Shown: piece by piece, positions 35,634 through 44,551 of the stretch | How positions within the stretch are numbered: position 1 is the first letter of the stretch | How the letters are laid out: the number at the start of each line of letters is the position of its first letter | DNA from: an uncultured Lachnospiraceae bacterium | Lineage (GTDB): Bacteria > Bacillota > Clostridia > Lachnospirales > Lachnospiraceae | DNA length: 64,000 nucleotides | Direction of reading: 5' to 3' | Assembly: GCA_910586125.1 (NCBI GenBank) | Contig: CAJUHP010000002.1 | Span: 1 to 64,000, forward strand | Notes under the pieces: model-generated | Databases searched by the model: none | What the model was told of the DNA's origin: nothing | The model's input: the letters and a program-made list of their open reading frames with translations, nothing else | Translations under genes and position numbers: made by a program

Positions 35634-35751
35634 TCCTCTTTGATCGGCAAAGCAGATTTATATTTTTCGTATAAAAGCTCATCCTTCTGCCATAATATGT
35701 CACAGGGCAGGCAATGCCTGTCAAATGATCATGGCAGGAGGATTTTTATTG

Positions 35752-36669
35752 ATGCAGCTAAGACACACCTGTTTTCACGGAACCGGCAAGGTTCGTTCTT
35801 TTTTTGAGGGCTGGTATTTCAAACACCAGACCAGCGCTCATACTTTGATTCTGATCCCCGCGTTTCACTGCGACGAGCGGGGCAAAACCAGCGCCTCCAT
35901 GCAGGTCATTCTGGATGACGCCTCGCATCATCTGACCTTTTCTTCCCAGGACTTTGCAGCCGATACCAAGCGGCTTCACATCAGCCTGGGACAGAACATT
36001 TTCTCTGAGAAAGGATGCCGGCTTCATCTGGACGCGCCGGGACTCAAGCTTCGCGGCCATCTCTACTATGGTTCTTTTCAGAAACCATTTCGGTCCTTTA
36101 TGGGTCCCTTCGCCAGACTTCCGCTGCCCTGCTTCCACGAAGTTCTAAGCCTGTTTCACAACCTGCGCGGGCGCATTCTGGTCAATGATCAGGTCTGGGA
36201 TTTCTCAGAAGGGTTCGGTTATCTGGAAAAAGACTGGGGACACAGCTTTCCCCAGTCCTATCTGTGGCTGCAATGCAGCCAGAAAGAGCAAAGCCGCGCC
36301 GACAGCTTTATGCTGACTATCGCCGGGCTGGGCGCCGTCTCCGCCTGCAGCAGCCTCATCCTGCACAGGGGAAAACAATACCGCCTGTCCACCTGGCAGG
36401 GAGCAAAACTGCTGCGCTATCACGGTCGCCGCATTGCTCTGCGCCAGGGAAAGTATCTGTTACAGGTGATTCTGCCGCCGGGCAGCAGCCGCGCTCTTTC
36501 AGAGGAAGAAGGCGCCGCGTCATCCGTACTTCTGAAAGCGCCCCTGGACGGAAATATGAAGCGCACCATACGTGAAAAAGCCCGTTGTCCCATGCGCTGT
36601 CAGCTCTATCGGGGCGGCCGGAAAATTCTGGATATGCAGAGGGAGTGGGGAAGCCTGGAACGGGTATAA
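35752..36669 (+). CDS. Tocopherol cyclase-like protein
   Basis: 305 residues. The blocks FFEGWYFKHQ (17-26) and GFGYLEKDWGHSFPQSYLWLQC are characteristic of the tocopherol cyclase family, whose plant and cyanobacterial members close the chromanol ring. Here there is no prenylquinone pathway in view, so the name describes the fold and not a demonstrated reaction. Bacterial homologues occur in many Firmicutes with unknown function. No signal peptide is visible. The start is the ATG at 35752 with AGGAGG ten bases upstream; it is 118 bp after the PTS gene and 6 bp from the convergent ABC-F stop. Confidence 0.8.
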   Translation: MQLRHTCFHGTGKVRSFFEGWYFKHQTSAHTLILIPAFHCDERGKTSASMQVILDDASHHLTFSSQDFAADTKRLHISLGQNIFSEKGCRLHLDAPGLKLRGHLYYGSFQKPFRSFMGPFARLPLPCFHEVLSLFHNLRGRILVNDQVWDFSEGFGYLEKDWGHSFPQSYLWLQCSQKEQSRADSFMLTIAGLGAVSACSSLILHRGKQYRLSTWQGAKLLRYHGRRIALRQGKYLLQVILPPGSSRALSEEEGAASSVLLKAPLDGNMKRTIREKARCPMRCQLYRGGRKILDMQREWGSLERV

Positions 36670-36674
36670 AAACC

Positions 36675-38198
36675 TCAGACGCCGCGCCCCAAATCAATAC
36701 TTTTTGACGCGGTTTTTTCTATAAAAGCCGCGTCATGCTCCACAAACAGAAGCGTCGGCCGAAACTGCCGGATCAGCGTTTCAATCTGCATTCTCGACAA
36801 GATATCAATATAATTCAAAGGCTCATCCCAGATATATAGATGGGCTTTCTCACATAGGCTTCTGGCTATCAGTACTTTTTTCTTCTGGCCTTCGCTGTAA
36901 TCCTCCATATTTTTCTCAAACTGAATACGGGAGAAATCCAGTTTGCGCAGCAGAGCTTTGAAGCGGGCTTCCTCCAAATCATAAGAAGCGGCATACTCGT
37001 CAAGACGTCCCCGCAGACCGGAGGTGTCCTGCGATACATAGGATATTTTCAGACCTCCGGCCACAAGAATTTCCCCCTGCCACGCCGGAAAAGAATCCGC
37101 CGGCATACCGGCCGCTGACAGAATCGCTTTCAGAACGCTGGACTTTCCGCATCCGTTCTTTCCCTGCAGCGCCGTCTGTTCTCCCCGGCGCACTGTCAAA
37201 TCCAGATTATGGCAGATCTCTTTCTCCCCGTAAAACAGACAAAGTTTCCGGCACTGTACCAGCTCCGCCTTGTGGTGATTCTGCGGAAACAATTTCAAAT
37301 CCTCCGACGTCTCGATGTTTTTCAGCAGCGCGCTTTTCTCCTCGATGGCGCTTTTCTGACGTCGCTCCAGGTTCTTGCGCCGCTGCTGCATCCGTCTGGA
37401 TTTTTCTCCGATATAGGCACGGCTATCCCTTGCCCGATCTGGCTCCTTAGCCGGATCAAATCCGATTTTTGTCGATTCCACCTGATCGGCCCAAAGATGA
37501 CTCTGTCTGGCAGCTTCTTTTAAACGGTGAATATCCTTTTTTAGTTTTTCGTTCTCGGCCTGCTCATAATGGTCCTGTCTCTCCTTATTTTCATACCAGG
37601 AAGAAAAATTTCCCCTCTGAATCTCGATATTGGTCCGGTTGATGGACAGAACATGATCCACGCAGGCATCCAGAAGCTGCCGGTCGTGAGACACCAGCAA
37701 AAAGCTCTTCTTTCGCTTCAGATATTGTCCCAGTACATTCCTGGCCCGAATGTCGAGATGATTGGTCGGTTCGTCGATCAGCAGAAAAGCATTTTCCCTC
37801 AAAAACAACATTGCCAAAAGTACCTTGGTCCGCTCCCCGTGGGACAGTGTTTGAAAAGGCCGGTATAACACGTCTCCATCCACCTCCAATTGATTCAGCT
37901 CCCTCTCCAGGCGCCAAAGCTCGCAGTCTGGATTCCACTCGGCAACCGCCTGCCAAGTCTCCTTCTGCGCATGCGGTACAGAGAAAGGAAAATAGTCGAA
38001 TGTGAGCGATGAGGCGATCGTACCGCTGTACTCATATTTTCCCTGCAGCAGATTCAAAAATGTCGTCTTTCCCCGGCCGTTGCGCCCGGTAAAGCCTAAC
38101 TTCCAGTCGGAATCAAACTGAAAGGATACGTTTTCAAAAATATTGTCATAACTGCCCTCATAAGCAAAGGTCAGGTTAGACACAGATATCAAAGACAT
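36675..38198 (-). CDS. ABC-F ATPase, Lsa/Vga/Vml-type (ribosome protection)
   Basis: 507 residues, two ABC cassettes and no membrane part. Cassette 1 has Walker A GRNGRGKT (38-45), signature LSHGERTKV and Walker B LLIDEPTNHLD; cassette 2 has GKNGCGKSS, YSEGQKKKV and IWDEPLNYID. Both cassettes closely follow the LsaA pattern, including the RPFxxLSxGE block. The linker between them (about 200-290) is a basic helical hairpin that enters the ribosome in this family. Lsa-like proteins dislodge lincosamides, streptogramin A and pleuromutilins, so low-level resistance is plausible but not shown. It has a long leader with terminator hairpins and its own promoter. Confidence 0.85.
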   Translation of the reverse strand: MSLISVSNLTFAYEGSYDNIFENVSFQFDSDWKLGFTGRNGRGKTTFLNLLQGKYEYSGTIASSLTFDYFPFSVPHAQKETWQAVAEWNPDCELWRLERELNQLEVDGDVLYRPFQTLSHGERTKVLLAMLFLRENAFLLIDEPTNHLDIRARNVLGQYLKRKKSFLLVSHDRQLLDACVDHVLSINRTNIEIQRGNFSSWYENKERQDHYEQAENEKLKKDIHRLKEAARQSHLWADQVESTKIGFDPAKEPDRARDSRAYIGEKSRRMQQRRKNLERRQKSAIEEKSALLKNIETSEDLKLFPQNHHKAELVQCRKLCLFYGEKEICHNLDLTVRRGEQTALQGKNGCGKSSVLKAILSAAGMPADSFPAWQGEILVAGGLKISYVSQDTSGLRGRLDEYAASYDLEEARFKALLRKLDFSRIQFEKNMEDYSEGQKKKVLIARSLCEKAHLYIWDEPLNYIDILSRMQIETLIRQFRPTLLFVEHDAAFIEKTASKSIDLGRGV

Positions 38199-38232
38199 AA
38201 AACCTCCACAAAACTGGTTACACCAGTGTATT

Positions 38233-38340
38233 AAAAAAGGAACCGCCGGAAGAATCTCTTCTGGCAGCTCCTGATTTCTGGCATCTCAGTTTTGTACAGG
38301 CAACCAAAAAAACGATTCTTCTCCATGAAGAACGGTTCTT
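38233..38340 (-). promoter_or_regulatory. Candidate tandem transcription attenuators before the ABC-F gene
   Basis: Hairpin 1 (38239-38271) pairs two 14-base arms with two G-U wobbles and one mismatch and is followed by six T on the minus strand (38233-38238): a good terminator 35 bases ahead of the start codon. Hairpin 2 (38311-38340) has a TTCTTC/GAAGAA stem with a T7 run, weaker. ABC-F resistance genes are often controlled by antibiotic-responsive attenuation. No leader peptide with a convincing ribosome-binding site is found. Confidence 0.6.
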
Positions 38341-38513
38341 GTCTGTACAAAAACAGTCTTTTTCTATCAGGCGGTGAAAAGAATAAGATTCTTCCTGCAA
38401 AAGCATCATAAACAGGCGGCTTATAACCGCACACTGTCCATCTCACTTTTTTAGCAAAAAAGAATCAAATCATTTTCACACCCCGCTTTCTGTTCTTGAT
38501 CAATCTACGGGCT

Positions 38514-38541
38514 ATTATAACAGATCTTACGTTTTTTTCAA
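38514..38541 (-). promoter_or_regulatory. Sigma-A promoter for the ABC-F gene
   Basis: TTGAAA (38536-38541), 16 bp, TATAAT (38514-38519) on the minus strand, giving a ~310-base leader. The promoter lies directly after the stop codon of the XRE gene at 38549. The 38199-38548 interval holds only this leader. Confidence 0.75.
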
Positions 38542-38548
38542 GCCCTTT

Positions 38549-39028
38549 TTATGTTTCCGCCGCTTTTTCCTCTGTGTTTTTTGAGCCGCACGTTTTCATC
38601 TCGCCTTGTCTTTTCTCCTTCTGCCTGCCTCTTTTTTGTCTGCTTTTCTTTTCCTTGCGAATCGCTTGTATTTTGGTAAGCAATTCGTCCAGTTTCCGCT
38701 CTGCCAGTTCGGGATTCACGGAGACGCCAAACAGCATCATCTGTCTCACACATTCTATCACACTCTCCAGATCCGCCGGCATCTTTTTGTCCGTCGGAAC
38801 ATGGCTGCCCGGCCGTTCATACAAATTCGGGCAATCGGTCATCCCTAGAAGATAATCTATGGATACCTGAAAATAATTTGCTATGGCGATTTTAACGCTG
38901 TCCGGCGCTTCGTTTGCCTCGCGCTCATAAGCTGAAATGTTGTACTTTGTCAGATGCAGTTCATCAGCCAACTGCTGCTGCGTTATTCCCCGTTCTTTGC
39001 GAAGGTCGCTGAGACGTTCACCAATCAT
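38549..39028 (-). CDS. XRE family regulator, paralogue 1
   Basis: 159 residues. Residues 1-65 form a Cro/C1 helix-turn-helix domain: RLSDLRKERGITQQQLADEL, HLTKYNISAYEREANEAP, and the cap FQVSIDYLLGMTD. A helical middle (about 75-115) resembles those of paralogues 2 and 3, and a strongly basic C-terminal tail (KSRQKRGRQKEKRQG) is unique to this copy. It has its own promoter with a palindrome overlapping the start region, implying autoregulation. It directly precedes the ABC-F promoter and could influence it. Target genes are unknown. Confidence 0.85.
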   Translation of the reverse strand: MIGERLSDLRKERGITQQQLADELHLTKYNISAYEREANEAPDSVKIAIANYFQVSIDYLLGMTDCPNLYERPGSHVPTDKKMPADLESVIECVRQMMLFGVSVNPELAERKLDELLTKIQAIRKEKKSRQKRGRQKEKRQGEMKTCGSKNTEEKAAET

Positions 39029-39056
39029 ATGATTTTCCTCCTTTTATGATCTCATT

Positions 39057-39102
39057 TTGAGAAATCTCAATTTGATTATACCGGGAAATAAATTTTTTTC
39101 AA
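39057..39102 (-). promoter_or_regulatory. Promoter and palindromic operator of XRE paralogue 1
   Basis: TTGAAA (39097-39102), 16 bp, TATAAT (39075-39080) on the minus strand. Directly downstream lies the perfect palindrome TTGAGA-AA-TCTCAA (39057-39070), well placed as a repressor site at the transcription start. A partial TGAGATC-like half follows. Confidence 0.7.
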
Positions 39103-39137
39103 AAAATAAAAACGGATATCGGATACGCATTTTTATA

Positions 39138-39536
39138 TTATTTCTTTTTCCGCGCGGAACTTGTCTGCGTCGAATCTATTTTCTTTATCAGGCTGTCGAT
39201 TTCCTGTAATGCTACTTCTGGATTGGCGGCAACCGCTATCGCCAGAAAATTTTTTACACAATTCATAATGTATTCCAGATCCGCCGGCAATTCGTTATCT
39301 ATCCGAATAAAGCTTCCAGGTTTTTCATACACATTGGGGCAATCGGTCAATCCCAACAAGTAGTCAATTGACACCTGAAAGTGATTGGCTATGGCAATTT
39401 TAATCTCGTCCGGCGGTTCATTTGCACCGCGCTCATAGGCAGAAATATTATGTTTTGTCAAATGGAGCAGATCCGCCAGCTCCTGCTGCGTCATCTCCCT
39501 GTCCTTGCGCAGATCACTGAGACGTTTCCCAATCAT
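39138..39536 (-). CDS. XRE family regulator, paralogue 2
   Basis: 132 residues. The helix-turn-helix domain (RLSDLRKDREMTQQELADLL, HLTKHNISAYERGANEPP) and the FQVSIDYLLGLTDCPN block are almost the same as in paralogue 1, followed by the shared YEKPGS linker and an acidic-hydrophobic helical part ending in a short basic tail (SSARKKK). GGAGGAGAAGCAGAAA precedes the ATG. The intergenic region to paralogue 1 is 109 bp and contains that gene's promoter, so the two are separately transcribed at least in part. Confidence 0.85.
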   Translation of the reverse strand: MIGKRLSDLRKDREMTQQELADLLHLTKHNISAYERGANEPPDEIKIAIANHFQVSIDYLLGLTDCPNVYEKPGSFIRIDNELPADLEYIMNCVKNFLAIAVAANPEVALQEIDSLIKKIDSTQTSSARKKK

Positions 39537-39668
39537 TTTCTGCTTCTCCTCCTTTATGATTATGAAATAAGAGATCTTTCTTTACTTTTAACAGGAAATG
39601 GAGATTGTACAAAAACAAAAAAGATAAATGCCTTTGAGCCCCCGCTCTCCTGCATTTACCTCAAAAAT

Positions 39669-40082
39669 TTATGTATCGGGATTCGAGGTATCTTCCTTCT
39701 GCTCTTCCTCCCGCAAAGCGCGGATGCACTCCATCTGACTGGTAATCTCCTGGACTACGAGGTCTGGATTCGCCGCAGTAGCCATAGAAATCAGGCGAAT
39801 CAGTGTCTTTATAATATGCTGGACATCTTCCGGAAGTTTTTTATTCGCCGGCAAACGGCTGCCGGGGCTTTCGTATTGATTCGGTCGGTTGGTCAAGCCC
39901 AGAAGATAATCCACAGAGACATGAAAATACTTAGCTATGGCGATCTTTACGTCATCCGGCGCTTCATTATAATCGCGCTCATAAGCAGAAATATTATGCT
40001 TTGTCAAATGCAGAACATCTGCAAGCTGCTGCTGGGTCATTCCCCGGTCTTTCCGCAGATCACACAAACGTTCGCCAATCAT
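39669..40082 (-). CDS. XRE family regulator, paralogue 3
   Basis: 137 residues from an ATG with AAGGAGAGGGAGAA upstream; an earlier in-frame ATG at 40100 overlaps that site and is less likely. The domain order matches paralogues 1 and 2: helix-turn-helix (RLCDLRKDRGMTQQQLADVL, HLTKHNISAYERDYNEAP), cap FHVSVDYLLGLTNRPN, YESPGS linker, helical C-terminus. Here the tail is acidic (EEEQKEDTSNPDT) where the others are basic. The three genes most likely arose by tandem duplication and may form mixed dimers. Confidence 0.85.
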   Translation of the reverse strand: MIGERLCDLRKDRGMTQQQLADVLHLTKHNISAYERDYNEAPDDVKIAIAKYFHVSVDYLLGLTNRPNQYESPGSRLPANKKLPEDVQHIIKTLIRLISMATAANPDLVVQEITSQMECIRALREEEQKEDTSNPDT

Positions 40083-40216
40083 TTCTCCCTCTCCTTCCAA
40101 GAATTCATTTTAAATTTATCATAGCATTTCTCACCAAAATCTGCAAGCAATTTTTTTCTTAACTCTATAAAATATTCCGCTCCCCGCCAGATAGATTCAT
40201 CGAGATGTTTTCAGCG

Positions 40217-40245
40217 TAGACAAACAGACTGCCCCGATGTATAAT
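40217..40245 (+). promoter_or_regulatory. Sigma-A promoter for the glycosyltransferase at 40337
   Basis: TAGACA (40217-40222), 17 bp, TATAAT (40240-40245), about 90 bp before the start codon and divergent from XRE paralogue 3. Confidence 0.65.
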
Positions 40246-40336
40246 ACACATACAAATATCGTATCTGGGATGTGCTTTGCTGGGCAATCAGCAAGATTTT
40301 TTGTTTCATCGACCGAAAAAAGAGAGGAGACAGAAT

Positions 40337-41533
40337 ATGAGAACGGTTCTGTTTTATTCGGATGTTGAGTCCTTTAATTTTTTTGCCGATCAGTTGGAAA
40401 AAGAGTTTCAGCGCAGAGGCCATGAAATCTTTATCTGGGATCTGCGGAATCCGCCGGCCGAAAATCCTCATTCGACCAAACATTTTCAAAGGTTTGCTTC
40501 CCGTAAGGTGGATCTGGTTATCTGCTTTGATGGGATTGGAAGCCGTGAAGATAATTTTATTCAAATGTGGAATATCCAGCAAGCGGTTGTGGCCAATATC
40601 CTGATGGACCCTCCGTTTCGTTTTCATCCTGATTTGTTGAGACATCCCGATCGTTATCTTTTATTCTGCTGCGACCGGGAACACGTTGAATATGTTAAGA
40701 AATATTTCAGCGCTTCTGTCCCCTTTGCTTTATTCATGCCGCATGCCGGTGTTTTACCAGAAGAAAGCGGTTCCATGATCCCTTTTGCCGAACGAAAATA
40801 TGATATTTTGTTTACCGCTACTTACTACCGCCCGGCCGCTCACTTGAAAGAGGCCGAACAATTGTGCGCCGGTTCTGCATCCATGTCCACTCTTCTGCAG
40901 ATGATTTATGACAAACTGACGCAAAACAGCGATCTGACCATGGAGCAGGCTGTTCTGCATATTCTGAAACAGAAGAGAATTTCCTTGAAAACCGAGGGAC
41001 TTTTGTCACTTTTGCGCTGTACTCCGCCGATTGACTGGGCTATCCGCATGTATCATCGGGAACGAGTCGTAACAGCTCTGGCAAAAACCGGTTTTGAGCT
41101 GTATCTGCTGGGGAGAGGGTGGGAAAATCATCCGTGTGCCGGCTGTCCCAATGTTCACCATATTGCCGATCGTATCCCTTATCATGACACCTTATCCTAC
41201 ATGGCGGATGCGCGCATCAACCTGAATGTGATGCCCTGGTTTAAGGCGGGTACCCATGACCGTATTTTTAACACCCTGCTGCAGCATTCCGTTCCTTTAA
41301 CTGACCCCAGCCTCTGGCTGACTCAGAATTTCACTGACGGCGAAGACATTGCCTTCTATGATTTGGATCATTTGGAACAGCTTCCTGCCATCGCGGCACG
41401 TTTGCTGACGGATACAGAGCGCTCGGAGGCTATCATTCAAAAGGGATATGAAAAAACCTCATCCAACCTTACTTGGAGCCACTGCACAGACTGGATTTTA
41501 GAGGCGGTAAACGCTGTCTATGCCCTGGATTAA
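40337..41533 (+). CDS. CgeB-like glycosyltransferase family protein
   Basis: 398 residues from an ATG after GAGGAG. The layout suits the CgeB/DUF3880 type: N-terminal Rossmann-like half (TVLFYSDVESFNFFADQLEKE, VDLVICFDGIGSRE, ANILMDPPFRFHP) and a C-terminal GT-B half with the LYLLGRGWENHP strand-turn and ARINLNVMPWFKAGTHDRIF, corresponding to the donor-binding region (TxDRxxE-like). The substrate is unknown. It is the only plus-strand gene of the glycosyltransferase group around flagellin and has its own promoter. Flagellin or cell-surface glycosylation is inferred from position. Confidence 0.75.
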   Translation: MRTVLFYSDVESFNFFADQLEKEFQRRGHEIFIWDLRNPPAENPHSTKHFQRFASRKVDLVICFDGIGSREDNFIQMWNIQQAVVANILMDPPFRFHPDLLRHPDRYLLFCCDREHVEYVKKYFSASVPFALFMPHAGVLPEESGSMIPFAERKYDILFTATYYRPAAHLKEAEQLCAGSASMSTLLQMIYDKLTQNSDLTMEQAVLHILKQKRISLKTEGLLSLLRCTPPIDWAIRMYHRERVVTALAKTGFELYLLGRGWENHPCAGCPNVHHIADRIPYHDTLSYMADARINLNVMPWFKAGTHDRIFNTLLQHSVPLTDPSLWLTQNFTDGEDIAFYDLDHLEQLPAIAARLLTDTERSEAIIQKGYEKTSSNLTWSHCTDWILEAVNAVYALD

Positions 41534-41587
41534 ACCGGTTCAAGGACGCAGCTTTCGCTGCCTATATCCTTTCCGTGTATGTAAAAA

Positions 41588-41615
41588 GGCTGAGAAGCAT
41601 CTATACTTCTCAGCC
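41588..41615 (-). terminator. Terminator of the glycosyltransferase at 41691
   Basis: GGCTGAGAAG and CTTCTCAGCC form a perfect 10-bp stem with an 8-base loop; the minus-strand transcript continues into TTTTT, the plus strand does not, so it mainly serves the minus-strand gene. Confidence 0.8.
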
Positions 41616-41690
41616 CAAGGGAAATGACTATTGCCTGGTGGTCGAGCTAACAGTCATATTGATTATACCAGGAAGTTATAATAAAGTCAA

Positions 41691-43037
41691 TTATTTCTTT
41701 TCTAAAATCTCCAGTTCTTCCAATGAAAACCATCGGTTTAGTTCGATCGTCAATTCCGAATATCCCGTCTCCCGCGCCGCCTTCCACACAAAGATTCGAT
41801 CTTTTAATTCGGAGAGTTGGTACAGCTTTTCCAAAAAAGATAAAACCTGTTTTGCCATTTCCTTAGACTGCGCAGGGGAAAGCGTTCTGGCTTCCATACC
41901 AAACGCGGATAAAAGAAGCTTCAGTATCCCCAGATTAAACCGCTCCGTCTGCAGCAGGGTAATGCAGCAACTGACGCACCGGTCTTTCTGACCTGTATTA
42001 AAACAGCAAATTGCCAGATATTCCCAAGCCTGCGTCAGATTTCCGGTCAGCATCATTCCTGTGCAGAGCGTTCCATTCTGCTCAAATAAATCCAATGCAC
42101 GCTGTAAATGCAAAGCCCCCTTCCAAAAGTCTCCCGATTCAGCAAAATATTTTCCCAAAACATAATCAAAATCCGAATCTTCCTTGACATAGCGAATCGC
42201 TTTTTCATATACGGATAAAATTCTTTCGACTTTCTTTTTTTCGTTGCACAGCAAAAGCAGAAGCCAGGCAAAAATTTCCGACGCCTTCATATTCAGGCTC
42301 TGTGCAACTTCTTCTTCTGGGGGCAGAGCGTCCATCGCTTTCTCATACCACTCGATTGCCTGTTCATATTCTCCGCTTGCCCGGCAGATATCAGCCATAT
42401 TGCCTAACATCATATAATCATCTGGCTGTTCTTCCAATTCTTTTAAGATCAGTCTTCGGTTTCGTTCCAGTTTCTGGCCGGCTGCCAGCGCCTGTTTCGT
42501 ATATCCTGTATGATAAATCGTCAATTTGTCACAGGCATCCAAAACCTCTTCCGCAGTAAGCGCTCTCTTTCCTCGAACCAGATATTCATGAATCCGGCCC
42601 TGATAACGGACACCAGAAAAGTTCCGGAATACCCGCATCTGGTTTCCTCCGGTAAAAACTTCCCCCTCTTCATTCACATTAAACCAGTTGGTGAGAATGG
42701 CCTGGGTGGGAGAATGAGTCTGCTCCAGCTTGATCAGCAAAGCCTTCAGGCGATTTCCATTCTCCTCATCCATATATTCGTCCGCATCCAGAAATACAAT
42801 CCAGTTTCCCTTTGCCTTGCTGCAGGCAAAGTTTTTTGCCGCAGAAAAATCATCGCTCCAGGAAAAGGAATAGACAACCGCTCCCATTTCCTGCGCGATC
42901 TCCACGGTCTGGTCTGTGCTGCCGGTATCTACGACAATCTGTTCCCACATGATGTCTTTTCCCCACGACAGCGCTTGACGGATATTTTTCTCTTCATTCT
43001 TCACAATCATACATTGTGATATGCGCAACTGCTTCAT
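41691..43037 (-). CDS. Glycosyltransferase family 2 with TPR-like C-terminus, copy 1
   Basis: 448 residues. The N-terminal GT-A domain (to about 230) has SQCMIVKNEEKNIRQAL, VVDTGSTDQT and the metal-binding FLDADEYMD. The remainder is built of helical pairs read as tetratricopeptide repeats (MLGNMADICRASGEYEQAIEWYEKA is one, cut across two lines of helix). This architecture is common in protein glycosylation near flagellin in Clostridia. It is 46 bp downstream of a closely related gene. Transfer of a sugar to flagellin is an inference. Confidence 0.85.
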   Translation of the reverse strand: MKQLRISQCMIVKNEEKNIRQALSWGKDIMWEQIVVDTGSTDQTVEIAQEMGAVVYSFSWSDDFSAAKNFACSKAKGNWIVFLDADEYMDEENGNRLKALLIKLEQTHSPTQAILTNWFNVNEEGEVFTGGNQMRVFRNFSGVRYQGRIHEYLVRGKRALTAEEVLDACDKLTIYHTGYTKQALAAGQKLERNRRLILKELEEQPDDYMMLGNMADICRASGEYEQAIEWYEKAMDALPPEEEVAQSLNMKASEIFAWLLLLLCNEKKKVERILSVYEKAIRYVKEDSDFDYVLGKYFAESGDFWKGALHLQRALDLFEQNGTLCTGMMLTGNLTQAWEYLAICCFNTGQKDRCVSCCITLLQTERFNLGILKLLLSAFGMEARTLSPAQSKEMAKQVLSFLEKLYQLSELKDRIFVWKAARETGYSELTIELNRWFSLEELEILEKK

Positions 43038-43083
43038 AATCTCCCGTTTTTCCTCTCTTTGTAGCTGTTAGAACAAGGTCTAT

Positions 43084-44457
43084 TTATTCTTCCCCTCCTG
43101 CCGCAGCGTCCAGAAGCGCCAGTTCCTGTTCTGAAAAACACTCCCGCAAAGCCAAAATGAATTCGTCATAACCTGTTTCACAGGCAGCTTTCCAGAGGAA
43201 AAGACGCTCTTTCAGCTCGGTAAGGTTATAAAGCTTTCCCAGAAACCCCAGCACCTGCCGGCCATTTGCGGCTGCTCTGCCTGTAACGGCTGCTTCTTTC
43301 GCATCGGCCAGAAAGGCATAAAGAAGAATTTTCAGCCCGCCCATGGAAAAACGATCCGCCTGCAGCATACGAACACAGCAATTCACGCAGCGATCCCGGC
43401 GCCCTGTATTAAAATAGCAAGTGGCCAGATACTCCTGTGCGCGCATCAGATTGCCTGTCAACAGGCTGCCGTAACAGAGATTTCCGTAGGTATTCATCAA
43501 TTCCAACGCCCGCTCCAAATGAAAGGCCGCCTGCTCATATTCCTTTTCTCCCGCCAGATAGCGTCCCAGGATATAATCAAAATCCGACTCTTCGGGAACA
43601 TATTGGATCGCTTTTTCATAGATATCTAAAATATGATGGATATCTTTCTTCTCGCTGCAAAGCAGAAATAAAAGAGAGGATAGTGTCTCAGAGATCCGCG
43701 AGTCGAGCATCTTTCTGGTTAAGTCGGCCGGTGTTATTGCCTCTGCGGCTTTCTCATACCAAAAAATTGCCTTTTCATATTCTTTTCCGGCACGGTACGT
43801 ATCCGCCAGATTGCCCAACATCACATGGTCGTTTGGATGTTCTTCCAGCTCTTTCAGAATCAGTCTCCGGTTTCTCTCCTGCTTTTCTCCCGTCGCCATC
43901 ACCCGCTCTATATAGCCCGTATGAAAAATAGTCAGACTGTCGCAGGCATTCAGTACTTCTGCAGGCGTCAGAATCTTCTTTTCGTTGACCAAATGTTCAT
44001 GGATTCGTCCCCGGTAACGAATCCCGCATCGGTTGCGAAAAAAACGGATCTGGTTTCCACCGGTACAAACCTGACCGTTCTCATCTACATTAAACCAGTT
44101 TGTCACCACCACCTGATAGGGCAGACGCTTGGTATGAATCTTGGTAAGCAGGGCGGACAGACGTTTGACATTCTCCGAATCCATATATTCATCTGCATCC
44201 AAAAACGCGATCCAGTCGCCCTTTGCCTGCTCACAGGCAAAATTCTTTGCCGCGGCAAAATCATCAATCCAGGAGAAAAAATATACGGTTGCACCCATCT
44301 CCTTTGCAATCTCAACCGTCCGATCCGTACTGCCGGTATCCACTACAATCTGTTCCCACATAATATCCCGGCCCCAAGACAAAGCCTTCCGAATATTTTC
44401 CTCCTCATTTTTTACAATCATACACTGAGAAATGCGGGGTTTTTGATCCTTTTTCAT
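43084..44457 (-). CDS. Glycosyltransferase family 2 with TPR-like C-terminus, copy 2
   Basis: 457 residues from an ATG after GGAGG. Same plan as the gene at 41691: PRISQCMIVKNEEENIRKAL, VVDTGSTDRT, FLDADEYMD, then TPR-like helices (MLGNLADTYRAGKEYEKAIF). The two copies align throughout and are clearly a tandem duplication with diverged C-termini, perhaps for successive sugars or for different target sites. The gene begins 20 bp after the flagellin terminator, so part of its transcription may come from flagellin read-through. Confidence 0.85.
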   Translation of the reverse strand: MKKDQKPRISQCMIVKNEEENIRKALSWGRDIMWEQIVVDTGSTDRTVEIAKEMGATVYFFSWIDDFAAAKNFACEQAKGDWIAFLDADEYMDSENVKRLSALLTKIHTKRLPYQVVVTNWFNVDENGQVCTGGNQIRFFRNRCGIRYRGRIHEHLVNEKKILTPAEVLNACDSLTIFHTGYIERVMATGEKQERNRRLILKELEEHPNDHVMLGNLADTYRAGKEYEKAIFWYEKAAEAITPADLTRKMLDSRISETLSSLLFLLCSEKKDIHHILDIYEKAIQYVPEESDFDYILGRYLAGEKEYEQAAFHLERALELMNTYGNLCYGSLLTGNLMRAQEYLATCYFNTGRRDRCVNCCVRMLQADRFSMGGLKILLYAFLADAKEAAVTGRAAANGRQVLGFLGKLYNLTELKERLFLWKAACETGYDEFILALRECFSEQELALLDAAAGGEE

Positions 44458-44475
44458 AGGCAAATCCTCCATTGG

Positions 44476-44513
44476 AAAAAGGGCTATTCCAAAGCCGAAG
44501 CCCGGAATAGCCC
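44476..44513 (-). terminator. Flagellin terminator
   Basis: GGGCTATTCC (44481-44490) and GGAATAGCCC (44504-44513) form a perfect 10-bp stem, followed on the minus strand by TTTTTCC. It lies 38 bp after the flagellin stop. Confidence 0.85.
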
Positions 44514-44551
44514 CTAATCTTGCTATGCAGTTACTTTCATAACCCTCTGGA

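Noticed and set aside
38218..38446. Leader peptide of the ABC-F gene
   Set aside because: Two overlapping frames of 63 and 71 codons exist, but neither has a ribosome-binding site, and they run through the terminator hairpins.
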